Below are positions 5,714 to 11,808 of a stretch of 11,808 nucleotides of DNA, piece after piece. The DNA lies in the NCBI GenBank assembly GCA_031267075.1, contig JAIRZU010000048.1, forward strand, positions 1-11,808. The letters run 5' to 3'. Source of the stretch: Holosporales bacterium. Its GTDB lineage: Bacteria > Pseudomonadota > Alphaproteobacteria > RUG11792. The translations under genes were made by a program, and so were the position numbers. Positions within the stretch are counted from its first letter, which is position 1, and the number at the start of each line of letters is the position of its first letter. The notes beneath the pieces were generated by a model. That model made no database searches. It worked only from the letters and a program-made list of their open reading frames with translations, and had not been told where the DNA came from.

Positions 5714-7489
5714 ATGAAGAAGGTAACGGTACTGGCGATGGTAGTAATGAGTGCAGTATGTCATGGGAGTGGGGTAAATGTGCGACCGAACGAACAGTGG
5801 CAGCTGCAACGGCAAGTCGACGAAATTATGGATATGCTCAAGGAGCCTAAACCTAACGAGAGCGCCTTGCGAGGGTATGATGGAAATATGGAGCTTCTCA
5901 CTGCCCTAGCTGCAGATCCCGAACTAACACCGCGGGAGTATAGCGCCCTTGCAAGCGCTTGTCCTGCACTCCTCGCGGTACCGTTTAATCAGTGGACAAG
6001 TGGCCAAAGAGCCTTCATCAGAAGAATCGTAGAATGGAGGCGGTGGATCGTACAAGACCTGAAGGGCGGGATGACGCAACGACCTGCGGACCTCGACAGC
6101 GAGTATGAGGACTGGGCAAGATTAGCACTACAAAGTATAGGCTTACAAGACTCTCTGATACCGCATCTGAGTGATGGAGCGACACTAATCCTCAGGGCAA
6201 CGATACAGGAGCCGGACAGTACTGCCGGACCCGAATGCCAACGGGATGGTCCCACGATAGCAATGAGAGGGGGAGTGACAGACGCGACCAGGCATGGAAC
6301 CCTAAGGGAGCTTATCGCTGGCACTAGCAGAAGGATCAACGATGCTCAGGACCCCACGGAGGTACTGGAGATCTTTAGGGCCGCTATCCCGACCTGCAGA
6401 CAGCTGCTGCCTTATCGTTCCCACTCCGGCTACTGCCGAGTTATCTATCGCCAACTGGGCCCGGAAGCACAACGGCATGTGCTAGAGGCATACAATGCCA
6501 CTGGGGATCCCAACAATCCTGAGGACGATCCAATAACACGGGAAGAACACCCATGGAACGGAACTCTGGTAGATATAACACACCACCTACGGACAGTCCC
6601 GCAACTGCATAGAGCAGCGGGCATAGCGACACGAGAGACAGCAGAGAGTATCAGAGAGTGCCTCACAAGCCATGGACTACCAGGCTACACATCACTCCAC
6701 ATGCTGAACATAGTCTACTTGCAACTCCACCAGAGTGAGTGCGAAATGCTTGCCCGAACTGTAATACAGGCTAGCAAGCGATACATAGATATAGGAATTC
6801 CACCCCAGGATCGGGAGGAAGCACTGAGGGTTGCGCGCGCCATCGATCAGCCAACAACCGTGGGCGGTATCATGCGGAAAGCGGCAAACGAGCTGCATCG
6901 CATAATAATCCGGCGCGGCGCAGACCACCCCGACAAAACACTGGGAGATGCGGAGCGAGTCATCCGCGATACTGCTTCAAAGCTTCAGTGTACTCCCGAG
7001 AGCGTAGCAACCACAGCCCGAGAGATGATCGATCAACACGGCGAAAGCACGGTAGAAACATTCGACAGGGATGCAAAGCGAGCAGGGCATAACCTCGGCT
7101 TCTATGCCGGAAAGTTGCTACCAATGGACCCGCTTGTAGGAATTATGAGAAACCAACCGCCTCCAGGAACTATGAGACTCCGACCGCCTCCAAAACCCGA
7201 AATAGAAAGCGACCGAAAGCAAATCCCATCACCGGCACCTGCTCCCCCTCCAGATCCGCAGATCACCGGACCACCAGCGCCACCCATGTTCGGCCAGGAT
7301 CTTTACGGCCAGATAGGGCAGATGTGGTGGGAAGCTGAGCGAATACAGAGGGAAACTCAAATGGCAGAGCTGGACGAAGCAATTGCCGGAATCGAAGAGG
7401 AGGCCCGGCAGGGGTTGGCCAAAGAGCTAGACCAACTGGCAGAAGCCGTCAGATTATCGCAGCAGGAGGCCCTGGGTGACGCGGATTAG
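5714..7489 (+). CDS. Large exported protein: unknown ~250-residue domain, proline-rich linker, coiled coil
   Basis: The product is 591 residues from the ATG at 5714, with GGAG 5 bases upstream. Upstream in-frame starts at 5687 (TTG), 5702 and 5711 fit the ribosome site less well. The signal peptide is MKKVTVLAMVVMSAVCHGSG. Residues 25-205 are a unique helical part with many tryptophans (QWTSGQRAFIRRIVEWRRW). Residues 212-466 are homologous to residues 95-347 of 746-1873: EVLEIFRAA, PEAQRHVLEAY, NPEDDPI, DIGIPPQDREEAL (359-371) and AGHNLGFYAGK. Residues 481-524 are proline-rich (PAPAPPPDP, GPPAPP). Residues 535-585 are a probable coiled coil (MWWEAERIQRETQMAELDEA onward). No known domain or active site is seen. 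The promoter of the next gene begins 18 bases after the stop, with no terminator visible. Confidence 0.88.
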   Translation: MKKVTVLAMVVMSAVCHGSGVNVRPNEQWQLQRQVDEIMDMLKEPKPNESALRGYDGNMELLTALAADPELTPREYSALASACPALLAVPFNQWTSGQRAFIRRIVEWRRWIVQDLKGGMTQRPADLDSEYEDWARLALQSIGLQDSLIPHLSDGATLILRATIQEPDSTAGPECQRDGPTIAMRGGVTDATRHGTLRELIAGTSRRINDAQDPTEVLEIFRAAIPTCRQLLPYRSHSGYCRVIYRQLGPEAQRHVLEAYNATGDPNNPEDDPITREEHPWNGTLVDITHHLRTVPQLHRAAGIATRETAESIRECLTSHGLPGYTSLHMLNIVYLQLHQSECEMLARTVIQASKRYIDIGIPPQDREEALRVARAIDQPTTVGGIMRKAANELHRIIIRRGADHPDKTLGDAERVIRDTASKLQCTPESVATTAREMIDQHGESTVETFDRDAKRAGHNLGFYAGKLLPMDPLVGIMRNQPPPGTMRLRPPPKPEIESDRKQIPSPAPAPPPDPQITGPPAPPMFGQDLYGQIGQMWWEAERIQRETQMAELDEAIAGIEEEARQGLAKELDQLAEAVRLSQQEALGDAD

Positions 7490-7506
7490 CCATCACCACA
7501 ACCGTC

Positions 7507-7536
7507 TTGACGCCACCTCACCCACCCGGATACCAT
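7507..7536 (+). promoter_or_regulatory. Promoter of the 7572 gene
   Basis: TTGACG (7507-7512), an 18-base spacer and TACCAT (7531-7536). The -10 is poor, but the position relative to the start matches the sister genes. Confidence 0.55.
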
Positions 7537-7571
7537 ATTACAAGCATGGGTTGGATTTATAGAGATAGATT

Positions 7572-8336
7572 ATGAAGACGAAAGTAATATTAGCTGCAGT
7601 AGCAATGAGCACGGTATGCTATGCGAGTGGGGCTCTGCCTGAGGATCGGGGAGCCCCTCCACCAAGTAGTGAGCCGCTAGTCGAGGCAACAACTGAGCCG
7701 GAGCCCCCCGATGACCTGGTAGAGGGCTACCCACTGAGAGACATATATAGGTTGGTCGGTGGAATGATGGAGAAGCTCAACTGGTACGACGGGCACTGCC
7801 ATGCTAGTGAACTTACGCCTGAACAGCTGGAAAGCGTCAAACTGGAGCTACGGGCTATAGTCGAGTGCCCCATGCAACCTAGAAATAGGAAACCTGATCC
7901 AGCAGAGCCGGATGCGAGAGCGATCAACCGAGAAGCCGAGATCGTCGGTGCCGATGCAAAGCAGGCACGGGCCGAATCCTCTGAGCCGCAACATGCCGAC
8001 CCCCTATGGCAATTCATGGGCATCCAAAGAGATGCACTGAGATGGGCCAACTACCAGGTTAAAAGCGTGTACACTCGACGAGTCGTCGATGCTATGATTA
8101 GAGTGGGCGTAGTTGCCCAGCAAACAAGCCGTCCACCCGAAGTAGAAAGGAGCACCCTGGCTCTGTGCACCTGGGAAGCAAACTATAAAAGTGCCTGGGC
8201 ATTAATGGGGAAACTACACAACCAGTACGCCTACTTAGTGCAGAGAGGAGGAGAACCATGTAACCCCATTCCGAGCGTGTACATGTCTCCTGCTCCCGAG
8301 CTCCATTATTTGTGGGGTAGCTGGGAGGCTCAATAA
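7572..8336 (+). CDS. Exported hypothetical protein
   Basis: The product is 254 residues. It begins MKTKVILAAVAMSTVCYASG, which matches the MS(A/T)(V/A)C(Y/H) end of the sister signal peptides. The ribosome site is weak (GAGATAG). After a proline/glutamate linker (residues 22-48), a helical domain follows with YPLRDIYRLVGGMMEKLNWY and a cysteine pair (CHASELTPEQ, VECPMQP). A charged segment (about 115-140) and a second helical domain (WQFMGIQRDALRWANYQ, LALCTWEANYKSAWALMGKL) complete it. The tail is aromatic (LHYLWGSWEAQ). I recognise no family. Its 3' end faces the convergent 8599 gene across the hairpin at 8361-8388. Confidence 0.8.
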   Translation: MKTKVILAAVAMSTVCYASGALPEDRGAPPPSSEPLVEATTEPEPPDDLVEGYPLRDIYRLVGGMMEKLNWYDGHCHASELTPEQLESVKLELRAIVECPMQPRNRKPDPAEPDARAINREAEIVGADAKQARAESSEPQHADPLWQFMGIQRDALRWANYQVKSVYTRRVVDAMIRVGVVAQQTSRPPEVERSTLALCTWEANYKSAWALMGKLHNQYAYLVQRGGEPCNPIPSVYMSPAPELHYLWGSWEAQ

Positions 8337-8360
8337 CCCGACTCCCTCTCACTACTATGT

Positions 8361-8388
8361 AGCTACGCCTCCCTCAACAGGCGTGGCT
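8361..8388. terminator. 3' hairpin repeat, copy 4, between convergent genes
   Basis: AGCTACGCCT (8361-8370) pairs with AGGCGTGGCT (8379-8388) over 10 bp with one G-T pair, around an 8-base loop. It is the best-paired inner stem of the family: the T-T mismatch of copies 2 and 3 is a G-C pair here. The convergent position suits an element used from either side. No T run is present. Confidence 0.7.
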
Positions 8389-8598
8389 TCACGGTCTGCG
8401 TAACTCTTCTGGGTCTGGTTACTCGGAGCCATGGGCTCATATTCAGGTATCTGCCCGCTCTTTTTTAGCTGTTGTTTAGGGGGTTGTTCAGGTCCCGCGG
8501 TCAGCTGTGTAGCGGCCGGGAGTCCGGTTGGTGGAAGGACGTTCGGGGATGCCGCCCTGAGCCACGTAGGGCCAGTATTCTGTGGGTCTGGGCGTGCT

Positions 8599-9618
8599 CT
8601 AGGAGTTGTTGACGTAAGATTGCAGGATTTCCAGCCAATATGTGATTGGGTGTGGGGGAGGTTTAGGGCGATCGGCCATGACGCGACCGGTGCGTCTATT
8701 TGGTCCACGCACCGGCCCTTGCCTCCTCTGTCGTTCTTCAGCTTCCACTCGCCTCCTATGCTGTTCTGTTGCTTCTCTCGCGATGCGTTCTTTCTCCTCT
8801 CTCACGAGTGTTTGTAACTCTTCACTGAGACCACCAGCCTGCTTTTGGTGAACGTATTCGCGTGTCATCTCTATGGCGTGGTGGTACTGCCAGTATGTTG
8901 GGTTTTCCACACCGATTTCGGCAAGGGTTCTATCGGTGGCGTGCCGGATCTCGTTGTCGGTGGGGTTCCGTCCCCGCCCGTTCCACTCGCTCGGTATTAT
9001 ACTGTCGATCACTCCGTCCAGCGCGACTCTCAGCATGTAGCTGTTTCGGTCTAGGTCGTTTGACTGTTCCGGTCCTGCGTCGTACTCTTCAAGTTGAACT
9101 CGGATTCGTTCAATGTCTCCTTGGGCGTCGTCCCATGCGTCTTCTAGCATCCCTGCGCTGATTCGCAACCGGGCTGCCTGCTCTCGGAGTTCCACGTCAC
9201 GTTGGTCCTCCGGTATGCGCTCGAGTATGTACTTGAGCCGCCCGATGCTCATTCGAGTGCGCCCCTCCAGATGCTGTTGCTGCCATTCCCGGAGATCCTG
9301 TGTTTTTGTTTCGAATTGCTGGAGGACGCCTATTGCGATTCTCCCACCCACTTGATCTAGTATGTGGGTGGGGTCCGGGCCTACTGTGTCATCAATGCCC
9401 CTCTCCATATCTTGTATCAGTTGTCCTATGTTTTGGGGAGGGACGTCCTCGGCTTCTCTTTGGTAGTTCTCCAGCTTTCTTCTCATCATTTCCAGTAGGC
9501 GTTCTTGCTGCTCATTCTGGCTCAGTACTCCCGCTCCTTGAGCTGCATCTGATCCTCCCAAATAACACGCTGTGCTCATCCCCATCACCGCTATTAACGC
9601 TATCACTTTCAACTTCAT
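8599..9618 (-). CDS. Exported coiled-coil-rich protein, possibly C-terminally frameshifted
   Basis: The product is 339 residues from the ATG at 9618, with AGGA 7 bases upstream. The longer frame to 9681 is rejected because it starts on the -35. The signal peptide MKLKVIALIAVMGMSTACYL has a STAC that loosely resembles a lipobox, so a lipoprotein is possible. The mature part is highly charged and helical: NEQQERLLEMMRRKLENYQR near the start, DLREWQQQHLEGRTRMSIGR, LREQAARLRISAGMLEDAWD, and a strongly basic/acidic coiled coil near the end (LVREEKERIAREATEQHRRR), then PKPPPHP. The frame stops at 8599, but another minus-strand frame stays open to 8355 with a proline/glutamine-rich composition like sister C termini. 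No known family is recognised. Confidence 0.82.
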   Translation of the reverse strand: MKLKVIALIAVMGMSTACYLGGSDAAQGAGVLSQNEQQERLLEMMRRKLENYQREAEDVPPQNIGQLIQDMERGIDDTVGPDPTHILDQVGGRIAIGVLQQFETKTQDLREWQQQHLEGRTRMSIGRLKYILERIPEDQRDVELREQAARLRISAGMLEDAWDDAQGDIERIRVQLEEYDAGPEQSNDLDRNSYMLRVALDGVIDSIIPSEWNGRGRNPTDNEIRHATDRTLAEIGVENPTYWQYHHAIEMTREYVHQKQAGGLSEELQTLVREEKERIAREATEQHRRRVEAEERQRRQGPVRGPNRRTGRVMADRPKPPPHPITYWLEILQSYVNNS

Positions 9619-9652
9619 TATATTCCTTGCGCACAGTAATTGTATTAAGTAT

Positions 9653-9681
9653 ATTCTACTCCGCGAGTATCCCGAAGTCAA
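9653..9681 (-). promoter_or_regulatory. Promoter of the 8599-9618 gene
   Basis: On the minus strand TTGACT (9676-9681), a 17-base spacer and TAGAAT (9653-9658). It is divergent from the 9767-9795 promoter, with the two -35 boxes 85 bases apart. Confidence 0.75.
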
Positions 9682-9766
9682 GGAAGGCCGCGTAACTGAG
9701 CCGATATTGGAGCCTCAAACCGATGATGCCGGTAGCGACATGGACGATATCAATAATAGTTGGCGC

Positions 9767-9795
9767 TTGATTACTCACTCAATTCGCAGTAGAAT
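9767..9795 (+). promoter_or_regulatory. Promoter of the 9837 gene
   Basis: TTGATT (9767-9772), a 17-base spacer and TAGAAT (9790-9795). The -10 and its flank (GCAGTAGAATATATT) resemble those of the divergent neighbour (GGAGTAGAATATACT). Confidence 0.7.
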
Positions 9796-9836
9796 ATATT
9801 ATGTGGACTCAATAATATGTAAGAGTACTTGAAGAT

Positions 9837-10340
9837 ATGAAACGGACGACAGGAATAATAGCAGCACTAACACTCACCGCACTTGTCCCACAGGCCATGA
9901 GCGGACAGAGTGAGACCACACCTCAGCAGGGGACAAGCAATACCAGTGTCGTAGACGACATGTGCCGCGGCACACAAAAGCTTCTCAGACGATTGGCGGA
10001 GGCAAGCGAGGGCATTGGCGACGACCATCCGGCCAGCCCCTCAGAGCAGCTGCGGAGCTCAGCCAACGGTGCCGTGCAAACCATAATAGACGAACGGGGC
10101 GAGTACCAAAACCCGAGCATGGACGCGCTCCTGTTGAAGCAAACTGGAAAAATACTCATAAAAGCTGGCGGAGCAGTGACCGCCTTGGAGAGAGCAGGCG
10201 AAGCCAGTAACGAAGAGAAGCAGGCCGCCCAGGAGAGTGCCAAGCGATCGATCGGAAGCCTCTGCCAAACCGTGGCCAATACCGAAGTAAAAATGTATCG
10301 TGAGATGGACAGGCAGGACGAAGAGCGAGTCAACGGGTGA
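9837..10340 (+). CDS. Small exported helical protein of unknown function
   Basis: The product is 167 residues. It starts MKRTTGIIAALTLTALVPQA, a Sec signal peptide, probably cut after QAMSG or nearby. The ribosome site is weak (GAAG close to the ATG), but promoter distance and signal peptide support the start. After a Q/T/S-rich linker, the mature part is helical and charged: MCRGTQKLLRRLAEASEG, a second helix with LLLKQTGKILIKAGGAVTAL, and a last helix with AAQESAKRSIGSLCQTVANT. The two mature cysteines, one in the first and one in the last helix, could form a disulfide closing a small bundle. General design matches the 4190 and 4889 products (signal peptide, short linker, helical body), but I see no clear sequence homology. 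No known family is recognised. Confidence 0.78.
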   Translation: MKRTTGIIAALTLTALVPQAMSGQSETTPQQGTSNTSVVDDMCRGTQKLLRRLAEASEGIGDDHPASPSEQLRSSANGAVQTIIDERGEYQNPSMDALLLKQTGKILIKAGGAVTALERAGEASNEEKQAAQESAKRSIGSLCQTVANTEVKMYREMDRQDEERVNG

Positions 10341-10569
10341 AGCGCAGATGCATACAACGGCACGAACCCAGAGTACGCAAGGTAAGAGGGAAGCTCCCGG
10401 CCACTCCGGTCGACGCGTACGGTCGAGACACCTGGGCCCAAACCCAGCCGAGAATATAAAAGCTACCAAATCCTCAACCCCCATCCCAAGAAGGAGGAGA
10501 GAGTTAACACCTCCGTCTTATGCGGATACAGCAGGTAGCATAGACATAATGATTGTAAGAGAAATAGAA
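10341..10569 (+). other. Intergenic stretch, possible decayed repeat and promoter
   Basis: GGCCACTCC at about 10399-10407 may be the left arm of another, broken copy of the 3' hairpin repeat. A small hairpin CTGGG-CCCAAA-CCCAG lies at 10432-10447. A weak promoter-like TTAACA stands near 10504 in the place expected from the 4190 promoter. No convincing gene is seen. Confidence 0.35.
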
Positions 10570-11199
10570 GTGGGGAGACGAGCAATGATACTACTGGCAG
10601 TCGCGGCACATACAGTAATCCCCCGGGCAGTAGACGCCTCCCGGACAAGAGCAGGTGATAGTGAATTGATTGAGCCGGCAGCAGTAGCATCTGCGGTAGA
10701 CCCCCTTGGAGCGAACGCCCCCCTGCCGGAGACGGAGGCGCGTAAAGCCGTCAACCCACAGATCGCCACAGAATGACACAAGGGTGTATGTAAGGAACTG
10801 AGGCGGATAGGAAACACCGAATTGGCGAGGTAGTACGGTGCGGACACAGTCGCCGAGATGGTCGGAAGTCAAACCAGTCTCGAGCTCGCAATCGACAGCG
10901 CCGAAGAGGGATGGACGCCTGTAGGAGCGCTGGGACAATGGCGCGGAAGTATAGCCAACAAACTGCAAACGGCGCGGAGTGCGGTGACAGCAGCGCCCGT
11001 TAAACGCTGAACTCATCGAAGAGACAATCCACGACCTCCGCAACACGATGCTCGAAATGCTCAGGCAGGTGGGCAAAGTGACCACATAGACAAAACCATC
11101 TTCCCCGGCAACCACCTCCACCCCGTGAACGAGGAACCGGCGAGCGCATATAGTCTCCCAGGTAACGGTCCCGAGCGCCACACCACCGGAAGGCTAGTC
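10570..11199 (+). pseudogene. Decayed paralog of the 4190-4714 gene
   Basis: A GTG at 10570 aligns with the ATG of the 4190 gene. GRRAMILLAVAAHTVIPRAVDA corresponds to KKQAAILLAVTACAVITPGADA of the intact copy. The frame then diverges and stops at 10776. Homology returns in pieces: KGVCKELRRIG for KGIRERLEQIG (about 10785) followed by a TAG, GQWRGSIANKLQTARSAVTA for EQWYEKINNKLQAAQSAIAA (about 10936) with a stop at 11008, a frameshift to NAELIEETIHDLRNTMLEML for DAETIRAATSDLYDAVYEML, a stop near 11090, then SLPGNGPERHTTGRL for SLPGDSPESHTDGEL. At least two frameshifts and several stops show loss of function. The promoter region is also degraded. A short secreted peptide of 68 residues from the 5' piece remains formally possible. 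Confidence 0.85.
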
Positions 11200-11234
11200 C
11201 GGATCGCGGTGCAGTCCCCACCCCAGTTACCCTA

Positions 11235-11270
11235 CCGTGAAGCCATACCCTCGACAGGCGTAGCTCACGG
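11235..11270 (+). terminator. 3' hairpin repeat, copy 5
   Basis: The outer stem CCGTG (11235-11239) pairs with CACGG (11266-11270), continuing with AGC/GCT after one bulged A. The rest of the inner stem, ATACC against GGCGT, has mismatches. The following TTTGTGGGGTTCCCCCATGTC resembles the sequence after copy 3. It sits where a 3' element is expected for the pseudogene. Confidence 0.55.
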
Positions 11271-11750
11271 TTTGTGGGGTTCCCCCATGTCCCTGAGAGC
11301 TAGAACGGAGTCCTGCCATGGACGAGAGTCAGGGGTCTACCCCTCCTCGGTTGTGGGCCCTTCAGCGCTCTTCGCTGATCGCTGAAAGTTGTGGCTTTTA
11401 CTTGTGGCCAGACCACAGCAATTTGGGAGATTTCGATTTCTGCCCAGGGGAGGAGGGTATCTTCGAATATATACTCCTGCTTGGTGGTAAAAACTCGACA
11501 GTCTGCAGGGAGTAGTCCATTCGTACTAATGCGTTATCCGGTGGATTATGGGGTACACTTTAGTGGCGGCGATCTGAGCGGCATCAGCTGCATAATCGAT
11601 TGTAACGGATCAATCGTGAGTAAGCTCGAGACAGATGTCGTAGGGGTTCTGGACGCCTACATGCCTCTCCCATATCGTAACACATTTTTCGGGATTGACA
11701 ACTAACTACATATTTTTCTAGCATTGAATCGGTGTAACACGAGCAGAACA
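11271..11750. other. Region of weak or broken coding signal
   Basis: Two overlapping plus-strand frames look partly protein-like. One, around 11370-11515, includes CGFYLWPDHSNLGDFDFCPG and ends at 11515. The other, about 11520-11705, includes RYPVDYGVHFSGGDLSGISC and ends in YRNTFFGIDN. Neither has a good start, ribosome site or signal peptide, so they may be parts of one frameshifted remnant or chance. A hairpin TTCAGCG/CGCTGAA lies at 11361-11386. Base composition becomes more A+T-rich towards the right edge. Confidence 0.3.
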
Positions 11751-11808
11751 CTAAGCCTCAGCATTTCCAGGCTTTTGCTGTAACATTTGGTCTTCCTCTG
11801 CAACCTTG
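11751..11808 (-). CDS. Possible C-terminal end of a minus-strand gene entering from the right
   Basis: On the minus strand one frame reads KVAEEDQMLQQKPGNAEA and stops (TAG at 11751-11753). The hydrophilic composition is typical of a protein C terminus. Only 19 codons are visible and another frame is also open across the edge, so this is weak. Confidence 0.35.
   Translation of the reverse strand, partial: KVAEEDQMLQQKPGNAEA

Noticed and set aside
5237..5815. Minus-strand open frame of 192 residues
   Set aside because: It covers the 3' half of 4889-5548, a hairpin and the 5714 promoter. Its composition is rich in C, H and Y as expected for an antisense reading.
8431..8817. Plus-strand 128-residue open frame rich in F, C and S
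   Set aside because: Its 3' part is antisense to the 8599-9618 gene; it has no ribosome site and a typical antisense composition.
9923..10441. Minus-strand open frame of 172 residues
   Set aside because: It is antisense to the well-supported 9837-10340 gene and has no start signals of its own.
10591..11181. Minus-strand open frame of 196 residues
   Set aside because: The plus strand here is homologous to the 4190 gene in pieces. The antisense frame has no signal peptide, ribosome site or known match, and similar antisense openness exists opposite 4190.
1..11808. CRISPR array, insertion sequence, transposase or integrase
   Set aside because: No regularly spaced repeats with unique spacers, no terminal inverted repeats around an open frame, and no recombinase motif were seen.

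Overview
The window (roughly half G+C) looks like a chromosomal piece of an intracellular alphaproteobacterium. Rickettsiales, family Anaplasmataceae, and within it an Anaplasma of the marginale/centrale/ovis type, fits best. The reasons are small, separately transcribed genes, no operons of classic enzymes, many Sec-exported proteins of unknown function, and a lone HK97-type (gene-transfer-agent-like) major capsid gene. This taxonomic call is inference; no housekeeping gene in the window settles it.

Layout, left to right. At 1-641 (-) is the 5' part of an exported protein gene that runs off the left edge. At 746-1873 (-) is a second exported protein, with an in-frame tandem duplication at its N terminus. 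A tRNA-Val(CAC) gene lies at 2098-2173 (-). An HK97-fold capsid gene (2258-3229, +) follows it divergently. A run of plus-strand genes for exported proteins comes next: 3404-4030, 4190-4714, 4889-5548, 5714-7489 and 7572-8336. A minus-strand exported protein (8599-9618) converges on that run and is divergent from 9837-10340 (+). A decayed copy of the 4190 gene fills about 10570-11199. The right end (11271-11808) holds only weak coding signals and perhaps the last codons of a minus-strand gene.

The unifying theme is a cassette-like gene family. Eight genes start with the same kind of module: a strong sigma-70-type promoter (TTGAC(T/C/G) or a close variant, 17-18 bp spacer, TATAAT/TAGAAT/TATACT), a short leader, and a Sec signal peptide. 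The mature parts mostly differ. Two of them (746-1873 and 5714-7489) share a clear domain of about 250 residues that I do not recognise. Several plus-strand genes are followed by copies of one imperfect hairpin whose paired arms change together, so it probably acts as a shared transcript end or RNA-processing element.

I recognise no enzyme in the exported proteins. A family of periplasmic, surface or secreted factors that diversifies by duplication, recombination and decay around a tRNA/capsid island is the best reading. The function is unknown.
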